This document shows positions 7,321 to 16,564 of a stretch of DNA of 64,000 nt, piece after piece (position 1 is the first letter of the stretch; every line of letters starts with the position of its first letter). Both the position numbers and the translations under genes were made by a program. Source of the stretch: Pseudomonas reactans (GTDB lineage: Bacteria > Pseudomonadota > Gammaproteobacteria > Pseudomonadales > Pseudomonadaceae); contig NZ_JACAPG010000002.1 of assembly GCF_013385825.1 (NCBI RefSeq), positions 404,807 through 468,806 of the forward strand. Reading direction: 5' to 3'. A model generated the notes under the pieces. It saw only the letters and a list, made by a program, of their open reading frames with translations, had not been told where the DNA came from and did no database searches.

Positions 7321-8847
7321 ATGACTACTACGCCTAAACCTTTGGTCCTGATAATTCTCGATGGCTTCGGACACAGTGAAAGCCACCACGACAACGCGGT
7401 ATACGCGGCCAAGAAGCCGGTACTCGACCGCCTGACCGCCACCGTACCCAACGGCCTGATCTCAGGTTCCGGCATGGACGTAGGCCTGCCGGACGGCCAG
7501 ATGGGCAACTCGGAAGTCGGCCACATGAACCTCGGCGCCGGACGAGTGGTATATCAAGACTTCACCCGTGTGACCAAAGCGATCCGCGATGGCGAGTTCT
7601 TCGAGAACCCCACCATCTGCGCCGCGGTAGATAAAGCAGTAGCCGCTGGCAAGGCCGTGCACTTCATGGGCTTGCTGTCCGATGGCGGCGTCCACAGCCA
7701 CCAGGATCACTTGGTCGCCATGGCCGAACTGGCCTTCAAGCGTGGCGCCGACAAGATCTACCTGCACGCCTTCCTCGACGGCCGCGACACGCCGCCGAAA
7801 AGCGCGCAGTCGTCCATTGAACTGCTCGACGCCACCTTCGCAGCGCTGGGCAAAGGCCGCATCGCCAGCCTGGTGGGCCGTTACTTCGCCATGGACCGCG
7901 ACAACCGCTGGGACCGCGTCTCCCAGGCCTACAACCTGATCGTTGACGGCCAGGCCGAGTTCCACGCCGCCACCGCCCAGGAAGGCCTGGAAGCCGCCTA
8001 CAACCGTGGCGAGAGCGATGAATTCGTCAAAGCCACCACCATTGGTGAGCCGGTGAAAGTAGAAGACGGCGACGCCGTAGTGTTCATGAACTTCCGCGCC
8101 GACCGCGCCCGCGAGCTGAGCCGCGTGTTTGTCGAAGACGGTTTCAAGGAATTCGAACGCGCCCGCCAGCCGAAAGTGCAGTACGTGGGCCTGACCCAGT
8201 ACGCCGCCAGCATCCCGGCTCCCGCCGCCTTTGCACCGGGCAGCCTGGACAACGTGTTGGGCGATTACTTGGCGAAAAACGGCAAGACCCAGCTGCGCAT
8301 TGCCGAAACCGAAAAGTACGCCCACGTGACCTTCTTCTTCTCCGGCGGCCGCGAAGAGCCATTCCCAGGCGAAGAGCGCATCCTGATCCCATCGCCAAAG
8401 GTCGCCACCTACGACCTGCAGCCGGAAATGAGCGCACCGGAAGTCACCGACAAGATCGTCGACGCCATCGAACACCAGCGTTACGACGTGATCGTGGTCA
8501 ACTACGCCAACGGCGACATGGTCGGCCACAGTGGCAACCTGGAAGCCGCGACCAAGGCCGTGGAATGCCTGGACCTATGCGTCGGCCGCATCGTCGACGC
8601 CCTGGAAAAGGTCGGCGGCGAAGCACTGATCACCGCCGACCACGGCAACTGCGAGCAGATGTCCGACGAATCCACCGGCCAGGCCCACACCGCCCACACC
8701 ACCGAGCCAGTGCCGTTCATCTATGTCGGCAAGCGTGATTTCAAGGTGCGTGCTGGCGGCGTGCTGGCGGATGTGGCGCCGACCATGCTGATGCTGATGG
8801 GGTTGGAGAAGCCGGTGGAGATGACTGGCACCTCAATCCTGGTCTGA
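7321..8847 (+). CDS. gpmI: 2,3-bisphosphoglycerate-independent phosphoglycerate mutase
   Basis: GpmI interconverts 3- and 2-phosphoglycerate in glycolysis and gluconeogenesis, using two manganese ions and a phosphoserine intermediate. The 508-residue product shows metal ligand Asp14 in LIILDGFG, the catalytic Ser64 in [20 protein letters not shown], and the C-terminal metal site [10 protein letters not shown] with [11 protein letters not shown]. The start at 7321 follows GAGAGGATCT; the frame extends upstream without family similarity. It is monocistronic and diverges from the rhodanese operon. Confidence 0.97.
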   Translation: MTTTPKPLVLIILDGFGHSESHHDNAVYAAKKPVLDRLTATVPNGLISGSGMDVGLPDGQMGNSEVGHMNLGAGRVVYQDFTRVTKAIRDGEFFENPTICAAVDKAVAAGKAVHFMGLLSDGGVHSHQDHLVAMAELAFKRGADKIYLHAFLDGRDTPPKSAQSSIELLDATFAALGKGRIASLVGRYFAMDRDNRWDRVSQAYNLIVDGQAEFHAATAQEGLEAAYNRGESDEFVKATTIGEPVKVEDGDAVVFMNFRADRARELSRVFVEDGFKEFERARQPKVQYVGLTQYAASIPAPAAFAPGSLDNVLGDYLAKNGKTQLRIAETEKYAHVTFFFSGGREEPFPGEERILIPSPKVATYDLQPEMSAPEVTDKIVDAIEHQRYDVIVVNYANGDMVGHSGNLEAATKAVECLDLCVGRIVDALEKVGGEALITADHGNCEQMSDESTGQAHTAHTTEPVPFIYVGKRDFKVRAGGVLADVAPTMLMLMGLEKPVEMTGTSILV

Positions 8848-9026
8848 AATATTTCAGGGGTTGCTCAATGCGAGCAGCCCGTCAATAATAGACCTGAGCG
8901 CGAAACCAGTTGCCTCCAGCGGCGATAACTGGCGTAGGAACCCCGTCGATGGCTGGACATCAGCGTAGGGTGAGACCTCCACACCCCCGCTTGAGGGTGT
9001 GTATATGAATATCAAGCATGTCATTT

Positions 9027-9054
9027 AGGGCAGTTCTCTCGAACTGCCCTTTTC
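9027..9054. terminator. Terminator between gpmI and the nuclease-like gene
   Basis: AGGGCAGTTC-TCTC-GAACTGCCCT followed by TTTC is a perfect ten-base-pair hairpin. It can stop gpmI transcripts. On the other strand it follows the 9063 gene but has only a short T run there. Confidence 0.85.
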
Positions 9055-9062
9055 TTTGCCTG

Positions 9063-9575
9063 CTATAAAAGTTGGTAGCGCCTGTAGATCAGTTCGCCAT
9101 GACGGTGTTTGTTCAAAGCCTTGGCATCGGTCTGCATGAAATTCCACAGCAGATTGCCTGCCTGGATATTCACAACCACCAGCATTTGCCGTTTGGTTTC
9201 ATAAGCGCCAATGAAGGCCAAACGAGTTGAGCCATCACTGTAAGCGACACGCCAAATTTCCAGAGGCCCGGTCAGTGTATCCAGCGCGAACTTTACATAT
9301 CGCTCTCTGGCATCTTGTCGCTTTTCAACTATGTGCCGCAGGGTTACACGCCGGATCAACACTTCTCCCAACGGAGAAACGATACGAATTTCTGAGGACG
9401 CTGAATCGGTAAATCCCAAGTTGGAAGCCACGACTTCAACAGCATCAGCAATGTCCTTGCCTGTCGTCACTTCCTCAAGCGAACAGGACCGAAGCGCCCG
9501 GTCGAGGCTACGCAAGTCAGGCAAGCCGTGATCAAGCCAGGTTTTCTGGTCTTTGAGTTCATGAATACGGGGCAT
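9063..9575 (-). CDS. Solitary PBECR2-like nuclease-domain protein
   Basis: A 170-residue protein whose C-terminal 90 residues resemble the PBECR2 family, phage-borne nucleases of the Barnase/EndoU/ColicinE5-D/RelE fold. The matching pattern is ERYVKFALDTLTGPLEIWRV, then a beta hairpin, LVVVNIQAGNLLWNF, and a terminal KHRHGELIYRR block with basic residues. The N-terminal part (DLRSLDRALRSCSLEEV) has no recognised domain. In phages this domain is often the C-terminal end of head or toxin proteins; here it stands alone, opposite to both neighbours. No antidote gene is visible next to it. The family assignment comes from pattern recognition and should be tested by profile search. Confidence 0.62.
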   Translation of the reverse strand: MPRIHELKDQKTWLDHGLPDLRSLDRALRSCSLEEVTTGKDIADAVEVVASNLGFTDSASSEIRIVSPLGEVLIRRVTLRHIVEKRQDARERYVKFALDTLTGPLEIWRVAYSDGSTRLAFIGAYETKRQMLVVVNIQAGNLLWNFMQTDAKALNKHRHGELIYRRYQLL

Positions 9576-9727
9576 TACCGATCGGGCCGACTACCTTGTG
9601 AGCGGGTTCGAGAGTCTATTCCCAGAACCAAAAACCCGTTCAACCGGAGCGTTTCAAGGCGTTTCTTCGATTTTGTTTAAACCCCTAAACCAACCGATTA
9701 AATCGCTCTAAACGGCTTTTTATGACG

Positions 9728-9764
9728 AACGCCTCAAAGCAGTTGGCTTTGAGGCGTTTTTTTT
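9728..9764 (+). terminator. Strong plus-strand terminator with no obvious gene
   Basis: AACGCCTCAAAGC and GCTTTGAGGCGTT form a 13-base-pair stem followed by eight T residues. No plus-strand gene lies between 9055 and here, so it may end an unannotated small RNA or be left over from the ancestral gpmI-envC spacer. Confidence 0.85.
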
Positions 9765-9818
9765 GCTGCGCTTGGCGGGCATACTAGGCCGTCCATTTCC
9801 CTGGTGTCGCCCGCCTCT

Positions 9819-11114
9819 ATGCTTCGCGCCTTGATTACCCTTGCTCTTGTCTGCCTGCTCCAACCGGCGTTTGCCGATGAGCGCGCACAAACCCAACAAC
9901 AGTTGGACGCTACGCGTCAGGACATTACCGAGCTGAAAAAGCTGCTCGGCAAGCTCCAGGAAGAGAAATCCGGGGTGCAGAAAGACCTGCGCGGCACGGA
10001 AACCGAGATGGGCAAACTGGAGAAGCAGGTCCAGGAGCTGCAAAAAGAACTAAAGAAGAGCGAGTCGGAACTGGAGCGACTCGACGCTGAGAAAAAAAAA
10101 CTCCAGAGCGCACGCGTTGAACAGCAACGCCTAATCGCGATCCAGGCCCGTGCCGCTTACCAGAACGGCCGCCAGGAATACCTCAAGCTGCTGCTCAACC
10201 AGCAGAACCCCGAGAAATTCGCGCGCACCCTGACCTACTACGACTACCTGAGCAAGGCCCGCCTGGAGCAACTGAAAAGCTTCAATGAGACCCTGCGCCA
10301 GTTGGTCAATGTCGAGCAGGAGATCGGCAACCAACAATCACAGTTGCAAGACCAGAAAGTCGCCCTCGACACTCAGCGCAACGAATTGGACAAGGTCCGC
10401 AAGGAACGCCAACTGGCCCTGGCCAAACTCAATGACGACGTAAAGGCCCGTGACGCCAAGCTGCAGGCCCGCGAGCAGGACCAGGCCGACCTGGCCAAAG
10501 TGCTCAAGACCATCGAAGAAACCCTGGCCCGCCAGGCACGTGAGGCCGAAGAAGCGCGGCAGAAAGCGCTGATCGCCCAGCAGGAAGCCGAAAAAAAGCG
10601 CCAGCGTGAGGCCGAACTGGCTGCCACCTCGGACGCTCCGGCCCCGCGTAAACCGGCACATGCAGCGCCTGGCCCGCTGGTTTCCAGCTCCGGTGAGAAC
10701 TTCGGCGGCCCTTTTGCTTCAGCCCGCGGCAAACTTCCATGGCCCGTTGATGGTCGATTACTGGCACGCTTTGGGGAAACCCGTGGCGATGACACCCGCG
10801 CGAAGTGGGATGGCGTGATGATCAGCGCCTCCGCCGGCAGCCAGGTGCACGCCGTCCACGGTGGGCGCGTGGTGTTCGCCGATTGGCTGCGGGGCGCCGG
10901 TTTGTTGGTGATTCTTGACCACGGTAATGGCTATTTGAGCCTTTACGGCCACAATCAGACTTTACTCAAGTCGGCAGGTGATGTTGTAAAAGCCGGTGAA
11001 TCCATCTCCACTGTCGGTAACAGTGGTGGCCAGGACACCCCGGCGCTGTACTTCGCTATTCGTCAGCAGGGCCGCCCGAGCGATCCTGCACAATGGTGCC
11101 GTTCCCAAGGATAG
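9819..11114 (+). CDS. envC: EnvC-like murein hydrolase activator (degenerate LytM domain)
   Basis: EnvC-family proteins are periplasmic and activate amidases that split septal peptidoglycan during cell division. A signal peptide (residues 1-20, ending PAFA-DE) is followed by a long coiled coil to about residue 265 and a C-terminal M23/LytM domain. The LytM metal-site motifs are changed: KWDGV replaces HxxxD and LYFAIR replaces HxH. The domain is thus an activator rather than an enzyme, as in EnvC. ATG 9819 is preferred to GTG 9804 because the signal peptide starts there; the product is 431 aa. It heads an operon with ctpA and a deacetylase gene. Confidence 0.9.
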   Translation: MLRALITLALVCLLQPAFADERAQTQQQLDATRQDITELKKLLGKLQEEKSGVQKDLRGTETEMGKLEKQVQELQKELKKSESELERLDAEKKKLQSARVEQQRLIAIQARAAYQNGRQEYLKLLLNQQNPEKFARTLTYYDYLSKARLEQLKSFNETLRQLVNVEQEIGNQQSQLQDQKVALDTQRNELDKVRKERQLALAKLNDDVKARDAKLQAREQDQADLAKVLKTIEETLARQAREAEEARQKALIAQQEAEKKRQREAELAATSDAPAPRKPAHAAPGPLVSSSGENFGGPFASARGKLPWPVDGRLLARFGETRGDDTRAKWDGVMISASAGSQVHAVHGGRVVFADWLRGAGLLVILDHGNGYLSLYGHNQTLLKSAGDVVKAGESISTVGNSGGQDTPALYFAIRQQGRPSDPAQWCRSQG

Positions 11115-11144
11115 GGCTGCATCTACATTAGGAGTTCGTTCGAC

Positions 11145-12461
11145 ATGCTGCATTTGTCCCGCCTCACCTCGCTGGCCCTGACGATCGCCCTGGTGATCGG
11201 CGCGCCTCTGGCATTTGCCGACCAGGCCGCTCCGGCTGCACCTGCTGCCTCGGCCGCGACTACCAAGGCGCCTTTGCCGCTGGACGAGCTGCGCACCTTT
11301 GCCGAGGTCATGGACCGGATCAAAGCCGCCTATGTCGAACCCGTAGATGACAAGACCCTGCTGGAAAATGCCATCAAAGGCATGCTCAGCAACCTCGACC
11401 CGCACTCCGCCTACCTGGGCCCGGAAGATTTCGCCGAGCTGCAGGAAAGCACCAGCGGTGAATTCGGCGGGCTGGGCATTGAAGTCGGTTCCGAAGACGG
11501 CAACGTCAAGGTTGTCTCGCCCATTGATGACACCCCGGCGTCCAAGGCCGGTATCCAGGCCGGCGACTTCATCGTCAAGATCAACGGCCAGCCGACCCGT
11601 GGCCAGACCATGACCGAAGCCGTCGACAAGATGCGCGGCAAGATCGGCCAGAAAATCACCCTGACCCTGGTGCGCGACGGCGGCAACCCGTTTGACGTGA
11701 CGCTGACCCGCGCGACCATTGTGGTCAAGAGCGTGAAGAGCCAGCTGCTGGAGTCGGGCTACGGTTACATCCGCATCACCCAGTTCCAGGTCAAGACCGG
11801 TGACGAAGTGGCCAAGGCCCTGGCCAAGCTGCGCAAGGACAATGGCAAGAAACTCAACGGCATCGTGCTCGACCTGCGTAACAACCCAGGCGGCGTGCTG
11901 CAGTCGGCGGTGGAAGTGGTCGACCACTTCATCACCAAAGGCCTGATTGTCTACACCAAAGGCCGTATCGCCAACTCCGAGCTGCGCTTCTCGGCCACCG
12001 GCAACGACCTCAGCGAAAACGTGCCACTGGCCGTGCTGATCAACGGCGGCAGCGCCTCGGCGTCGGAAATCGTCGCTGGCGCCCTGCAAGACCAGAAACG
12101 CGGTGTATTGATGGGCACCACCAGCTTCGGCAAGGGCTCGGTACAAACCGTGCTGCCGCTGAACAACGAGCGCGCGCTGAAAATCACCACCGCGCTGTAT
12201 TACACGCCGAATGGTCGTTCGATCCAGGCCCAGGGCATCGTGCCGGACATCGAGGTGCGCAAGGCCAAAATCACCAACGAGATCGACAGCGAGTACTACA
12301 AAGAGGCTGACCTGCAAGGTCACCTGGGCAACGGCAACGGCGGTGCCGACCAGCCAACCGGCAGCAGCAAGAAAGCCAAGCCGATGCCGCAGGACGACGA
12401 CTACCAGTTGGCCCAGGCGCTGAGCCTGCTCAAGGGCCTGAGCATCACGCGCAGCCGTTGA
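11145..12461 (+). CDS. ctpA: Carboxy-terminal processing serine protease, S41 family
   Basis: A periplasmic tail-specific protease of 438 residues. It has a signal peptide (ending LAFA-DQ), a PDZ domain around residues 95-180 (FGGLGIEVGSEDGNVKVVSP onward) and the S41 catalytic domain. The nucleophile serine lies in NGGSASASEIVAGAL and the general-base lysine in TTSFGKGSVQ, the expected Ser-Lys dyad. CtpA-type enzymes degrade murein endopeptidases and need a lipoprotein partner, not encoded here. Thirty bases separate it from the envC-like gene, and the next gene starts one base after its stop. Confidence 0.95.
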   Translation: MLHLSRLTSLALTIALVIGAPLAFADQAAPAAPAASAATTKAPLPLDELRTFAEVMDRIKAAYVEPVDDKTLLENAIKGMLSNLDPHSAYLGPEDFAELQESTSGEFGGLGIEVGSEDGNVKVVSPIDDTPASKAGIQAGDFIVKINGQPTRGQTMTEAVDKMRGKIGQKITLTLVRDGGNPFDVTLTRATIVVKSVKSQLLESGYGYIRITQFQVKTGDEVAKALAKLRKDNGKKLNGIVLDLRNNPGGVLQSAVEVVDHFITKGLIVYTKGRIANSELRFSATGNDLSENVPLAVLINGGSASASEIVAGALQDQKRGVLMGTTSFGKGSVQTVLPLNNERALKITTALYYTPNGRSIQAQGIVPDIEVRKAKITNEIDSEYYKEADLQGHLGNGNGGADQPTGSSKKAKPMPQDDDYQLAQALSLLKGLSITRSR

Positions 12462-12462
12462 T

Positions 12463-13236
12463 ATGCGTTTTGCCCTGATCATCGCTGTGCTGTGCAGCCT
12501 GGCTGGAGTCGCCCACGCGACCCCGGCCAGCGAGCCGCATAAAGCCTACCTGACCCTCATCATCGACGACCTTGGGCAGAACCTGCCCAGGGATCGGCGT
12601 GTGCTGGCCCTGCCAGGGCCTGTCACCACCGCAATCATGCCTGACACGCCTCACGCTGCCGAATTCGCCCGCGAGGCGCACAAAGCCGGCAAGATCGTGA
12701 TCCTGCATATGCCCATGGACCCGGCCACCGGCCCGTTCGCCTGGCACCCAGAGCTTTCCATCGAAGAACTCGGCAAGCGCCTGGATGCCGCGTTCAAGGC
12801 GGTGCCCTACACTGCCGGCATCAACAACCACATGGGCAGCCGCATGACTGCACAACCGGCTGCAATGGCCTGGTTGATGGCCGAACTGCAACGGCGCAAC
12901 AAGTTCTTTGTCGACAGCCGCACCAGCGCCCAGACGGTCGCCGCTGCCGAGGCGCAGAAGATCGGCCTGGCCCATGTTTCGCGGGATGTATTCCTCGATG
13001 ACGAGCGCACCGAAACAGCGATCACCACGCAATTGCAGACCGCGATTAAGCTGGCGCACAAGCAGGGTTCAGTGGTGATGATCGGCCACCCGTATCCGCA
13101 AACCCTGGCGGTGCTGGAGCGCGAATTGCCCAAGCTCAAGGCTCAGGGCGTTGACTGGATTGATATCAAGTTGATGATCAGCGTGCGCAGTAACCAAGCG
13201 ATGGCCGGGCATGGCAAGAATGGCATTTACCGCTGA
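12463..13236 (+). CDS. Divergent polysaccharide deacetylase family protein
   Basis: A 257-residue secreted protein (signal peptide to about residue 18, AHA-TP) of the YibQ/divergent polysaccharide deacetylase family. NodB-fold signatures are LIIDDLGQN near the N-terminus, ILHMPMDPATG and the NNHMGSRMT block containing likely metal ligands. The family is nearly always found beside envC and ctpA homologues, as here, and its members are presumed to act on the cell wall. The substrate is unknown. The start follows the ctpA stop by a single base, indicating coupling. Confidence 0.88.
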   Translation: MRFALIIAVLCSLAGVAHATPASEPHKAYLTLIIDDLGQNLPRDRRVLALPGPVTTAIMPDTPHAAEFAREAHKAGKIVILHMPMDPATGPFAWHPELSIEELGKRLDAAFKAVPYTAGINNHMGSRMTAQPAAMAWLMAELQRRNKFFVDSRTSAQTVAAAEAQKIGLAHVSRDVFLDDERTETAITTQLQTAIKLAHKQGSVVMIGHPYPQTLAVLERELPKLKAQGVDWIDIKLMISVRSNQAMAGHGKNGIYR

Positions 13237-13242
13237 CGGTCC

Positions 13243-13274
13243 ACTGTAGGCGCTGGCTTGCCAGCGCCTACAGT
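13243..13274. repeat. REP-like perfect palindrome
   Basis: ACTGTAGGCGCTGG and CCAGCGCCTACAGT pair perfectly across a CTTG loop. It lies between convergent genes and may also act as a terminator. Confidence 0.85.
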
Positions 13275-13287
13275 GAGGGTTGGCCGG

Positions 13288-14043
13288 TTACAGATATTTC
13301 GCCATGATTTCGTCGACGACGCCGTCTTTACGCAGTTGGTCCAGCGCAGCCTGCAGCTTGGCCACCAGTTCGTCCGGCACCTCCTTGTTCAGCGCGAGGT
13401 ACAGCTGAGCACTGTTGAAACGCAACACCGTCCTGAGCCCCGTCACGCCAACCTGGCGCGCCAGGTAACGCCCGGCGGGGTCGCCAGTGGCCCACAGGTC
13501 GATCTGGCCATCCAGCAGCTTTTGCGCGTTATCCTGATCACGTAGCACCACCACCGGGTTGAGACCCTGCTTCTCCAGGGTCTCGGCGATGGCATCGCCC
13601 TTGTAGGCGCCGATCTTGTAGCGGCGGGCATGCTCGAGGTCATCCAGTTGGATCTTACTGTCAGCCTTGGCCAGCAGCACCCAATCGTCCGGGCCGATGG
13701 GGCCGACCCATTTGAACAGGGCTTCACGGTCCGGCAGGCGCGCCATCACGAACACGCCATAACCCGGTTTTTCCAGAGCGAGTTTGTAGATGCGCTCCCA
13801 AGGGAATCGCAGGGTGAGGTTGTAGGAAATGCCGGCGCGCTTGAAGGTTTCGCGCACGATGTCCACGGCGATGCCTTCGATGTTGTCTTCCTTGGCGAAG
13901 TTCTTGCCGTTTTTTGCCATGTTGTACGGAGGGAAGTTTTCCGTCAGCAACACCAGGGCGGTGTCAGACGGTTCTTCGGCGTGGGCCGAGCTTGCCAACA
14001 GGAAGGATGTACTGGCGAGGGCAAGCAGAAGATGTTTGAACAT
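13288..14043 (-). CDS. Periplasmic substrate-binding protein, amino-acid type (SBP_bac_3)
   Basis: A 251-residue secreted protein (signal peptide to about residue 22, SAHA-EE) with the two-lobed family 3 solute-binding fold: LTENFPPYNM near the start, GIAVDIVRETFKRAG, and a second lobe from RRYKIGAYKGDAIAETL. It lacks a permease or ATPase gene nearby. Many Pseudomonas paralogues of this type are orphans that may bind polar amino acids or feed a distant permease. The ligand cannot be named. It precedes hisF on the same strand by 67 bases but is downstream of it in transcription, so it may be the last gene of the his transcript. Confidence 0.85.
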   Translation of the reverse strand: MFKHLLLALASTSFLLASSAHAEEPSDTALVLLTENFPPYNMAKNGKNFAKEDNIEGIAVDIVRETFKRAGISYNLTLRFPWERIYKLALEKPGYGVFVMARLPDREALFKWVGPIGPDDWVLLAKADSKIQLDDLEHARRYKIGAYKGDAIAETLEKQGLNPVVVLRDQDNAQKLLDGQIDLWATGDPAGRYLARQVGVTGLRTVLRFNSAQLYLALNKEVPDELVAKLQAALDQLRKDGVVDEIMAKYL

Positions 14044-14110
14044 GAAGGGCTACCGGAATCCATGGCAAGCGCAAAGAGTGCCGCGCACTTGCCATGGTGT
14101 CCAGCAGCAT

Positions 14111-14881
14111 TCAGCGAACGACGATACCGCGCGCCGCCATGTAGGCTTTTGCCTCGGGAACGGTGTATTCGCCAAAGTGGAAAATACTCGCCGCCAGCAC
14201 TGCGCTGGCGTGGCCTTCGATGACGCCATCGGCCAAATGCTGCAGGTTGCCGACGCCGCCGGAGGCGATCACCGGGATCCCCAGCGCGTCACTGATGGCG
14301 CGGGTCACGCCCAGGTCGAAGCCGTTTTTCATGCCGTCCTGGTCCATGCTGGTCAGCAGGATTTCACCCGCACCCAGGCCTTCCATCTTCATCGCCCACT
14401 CCACCGCATCCAGGCCGGTAGGCTTGCGACCGCCGTGGGTGAAGATCTCCCAGCGCGGGGTTTCGCCCGGGCCAGAGACTTTCTTGGCGTCGATGGCGAC
14501 CACAATGCATTGCGAACCGAAGTGTTGCGCGGCTTCACCGACGAACTCCGGATTGAAGACCGCCGCGGTGTTGATCGAGACCTTGTCCGCACCGGCATTG
14601 AGCAGGTTGCGAATGTCTTGCACGGTACGCACACCACCGCCCACGGTCAGCGGGATGAACACCTGGCTGGCCATGCGCTCCACGGTATGCAGCGTGGTGT
14701 CGCGGCCGTCGACGCTGGCGGTGATATCGAGAAAGGTAATCTCGTCGGCACCTTGCTCATCGTAGCGACGGGCGATTTCCACCGGGTCGCCGGCATCGCG
14801 GATGTTCTCGAACTTGACGCCCTTGACCACGCGACCGTTGTCGACGTCCAGGCAAGGGATGATGCGTTTGGCCAGCGCCAT
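14111..14881 (-). CDS. hisF: Imidazole glycerol phosphate synthase cyclase subunit HisF
   Basis: HisF closes the imidazole ring from PRFAR using ammonia channelled from HisH, giving IGP and AICAR. The 256-residue beta/alpha barrel begins [21 protein letters not shown] with catalytic Asp12. The second catalytic Asp lies in [20 protein letters not shown] and [12 protein letters not shown] are the phosphate-binding loops. It is downstream of hisA with nine bases between. It sits with its partner subunit hisH in one leftward cluster. Confidence 0.97.
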   Translation of the reverse strand: MALAKRIIPCLDVDNGRVVKGVKFENIRDAGDPVEIARRYDEQGADEITFLDITASVDGRDTTLHTVERMASQVFIPLTVGGGVRTVQDIRNLLNAGADKVSINTAAVFNPEFVGEAAQHFGSQCIVVAIDAKKVSGPGETPRWEIFTHGGRKPTGLDAVEWAMKMEGLGAGEILLTSMDQDGMKNGFDLGVTRAISDALGIPVIASGGVGNLQHLADGVIEGHASAVLAASIFHFGEYTVPEAKAYMAARGIVVR

Positions 14882-14890
14882 GGTCAGTCC

Positions 14891-15628
14891 TCAGCCGTTG
14901 TAGGCGTCGCAGTAAGCCTGGGCTTCGGCGACATCCAAGGTGCCTTCGTAAATCGCACGGCCGGTGATGGCGCCGATGATGCCGGGCGCCTTGGCGTCCA
15001 GCAGCGACTTGATGTCGCCCAGGTTGTGGATACCGCCGGAAGCGATCACCGGGATCTTGGTCGCAGCAGCCAGCGCGGCGGTGAACGGAACGTTGCAGCC
15101 CTGCATCATGCCGTCTTTGGCGATGTCGGTATAAACGATGGCGGACACTCCGTCGGCTTCGAACTGTTTGGCCAGGTCAATGACCTGCACGGTGCTGATT
15201 TCAGCCCAGCCGTCGGTGGCGACAAAGCCGTCTTTGGCGTCCAGGCCCACGATCACTTTGCCTGGGAACGCGCGGCAAGCTTCGGCGACGAACGCCGGGT
15301 CTTTCACGGCCTTGGTGCCGATGATCACGTAGCTCACGCCCGCCTTGACGTAGTGCTCGATGGTTTCCAGGGAGCGGATACCGCCGCCGATCTGGATCGG
15401 CAGGTTCGGGTAGCGCTTGGCAATCGCGGTCACTACTTCGCCGTTGACCGGTTGGCCTTCGAAGGCGCCGTTCAAGTCCACCAGATGCAGACGACGGCAG
15501 CCCCCGTCCACCCATTTGGCAGCCATGCTCACCGGGTCATCGGAGAACACGGTGGAGTCTTCCATGCGGCCTTGGCGCAGACGCACGCAAGCGCCGTCCT
15601 TGAGATCGATAGCGGGGATAATCAGCAT
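14891..15628 (-). CDS. hisA: ProFAR isomerase HisA
   Basis: HisA isomerises ProFAR to PRFAR in histidine synthesis. The 245-residue barrel shows catalytic Asp8 in MLIIPAIDL and the second Asp in [10 protein letters not shown]. Phosphate sites are [13 protein letters not shown] and [12 protein letters not shown]. It lies between a DUF2164 gene upstream (39-base gap) and hisF downstream. Fully typical in length. Confidence 0.97.
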   Translation of the reverse strand: MLIIPAIDLKDGACVRLRQGRMEDSTVFSDDPVSMAAKWVDGGCRRLHLVDLNGAFEGQPVNGEVVTAIAKRYPNLPIQIGGGIRSLETIEHYVKAGVSYVIIGTKAVKDPAFVAEACRAFPGKVIVGLDAKDGFVATDGWAEISTVQVIDLAKQFEADGVSAIVYTDIAKDGMMQGCNVPFTAALAAATKIPVIASGGIHNLGDIKSLLDAKAPGIIGAITGRAIYEGTLDVAEAQAYCDAYNG

Positions 15629-15667
15629 CTGGCAAACCTTATTCGATATTCAGCAATGCTTGGGAAA

Positions 15668-15925
15668 TCAGGGTTTCTCAAGCGACCACAGGTCGCTTTC
15701 GATGCTTTCGAACCTTTCTTTAAGGAGCGTCTGCGTATCGAAAATCGCCCGGTTGTAATAGTGCGGAGCCACTTCGGTGGTAAACAGCTCAAGAATCTCG
15801 GCGACCTCGAACGAACCCAATTTGAGCTCGAAGCGGTCCTCCATGAAGCGCTTGATCTTGAGGGTAGCCTCACTCTCCTGTTCAGGCGTGAGGTTCAAGA
15901 TCGGCAACTTCGGCTTCCTGGCCAT
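15668..15925 (-). CDS. DUF2164 family protein
   Basis: An 85-residue soluble protein with the DUF2164 pattern: EQESEATLKIKRFMEDRFELKLGSFEV split over its first half, then FTTEVAPHYYNRAIFDTQTLL. The function of the family is not known. It starts directly after the hisH stop (TAAATG) and 39 bases before hisA, so it is embedded in the histidine operon and likely translated with it. Confidence 0.88.
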   Translation of the reverse strand: MARKPKLPILNLTPEQESEATLKIKRFMEDRFELKLGSFEVAEILELFTTEVAPHYYNRAIFDTQTLLKERFESIESDLWSLEKP

Positions 15926-16564
15926 TTACCAGCGCCCGTCCCAGGCGGCGAAGTTCTGCAGCAATTGCAGGCCATGGGTATGGCTCTTTTCCGGGTGGAA
16001 CTGCACGGCAAAGCGCGAACCTTCGGCCAGCGCGGCGGCGAAGTCGACGCCGTAGTGCCCGCCACCCACCACCTGGCCCGGCTTACCGGCGGCGATGTAG
16101 TAGCTGTGCACGAAGTAGAAGCGCGCCATGTCCGGCACTTCGTGCCACAGCGGGTGATCCACGGTCTGGCGGACTTCGTTCCAGCCCATGTGCGGAACTT
16201 TCAGGTGTTCGCCGTCTTCATGCAGGTCTTTGCCGAAGAACTTCACCTGGCCCGGGAACAGACCGATGCAGTCGACGCCGTCGTTCTCTTCACTGCTGTC
16301 GAGCAAGGCTTGCATGCCCACGCAGATGCCGAGAAACGGGCGATCCTGGCTGACTTCGCGCACCAGGCTGTCAAAGCCCAGGCGGCGGATCTCGGCCATG
16401 CAATCGCGAATCGCACCGACACCGGGAAACACCACCCGGTCAGCTTCGCGAATCACGCTGGCATCGCTGGTGATCAGCACCTTGCCGGCCCCTACGTGTT
16501 CGAGGGCCTTGGCCACCGAGTGCAGGTTACCCATGCCGTAATCGATAACCGCGACCGTCTGCAT
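15926..16564 (-). CDS. hisH: Imidazole glycerol phosphate synthase glutaminase subunit HisH
   Basis: HisH hydrolyses glutamine and passes ammonia to HisF. The 212-residue class I amidotransferase starts [20 protein letters not shown], with nucleophile Cys in [12 protein letters not shown] and the His-Glu pair in [11 protein letters not shown]. Its start overlaps the hisB stop by one base (TAATG), showing coupling. The oxyanion region [10 protein letters not shown] is conserved. Confidence 0.97.
   Translation of the reverse strand: MQTVAVIDYGMGNLHSVAKALEHVGAGKVLITSDASVIREADRVVFPGVGAIRDCMAEIRRLGFDSLVREVSQDRPFLGICVGMQALLDSSEENDGVDCIGLFPGQVKFFGKDLHEDGEHLKVPHMGWNEVRQTVDHPLWHEVPDMARFYFVHSYYIAAGKPGQVVGGGHYGVDFAAALAEGSRFAVQFHPEKSHTHGLQLLQNFAAWDGRW

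Noticed and set aside
8848..9020. Possible structured RNA after gpmI (GGGTTGCTC/GAGCAGCCC and ACACCC/GGGTGT hairpins)
   Set aside because: The stems are short and isolated and no promoter is evident; the region is adequately explained as a 3' untranslated region.
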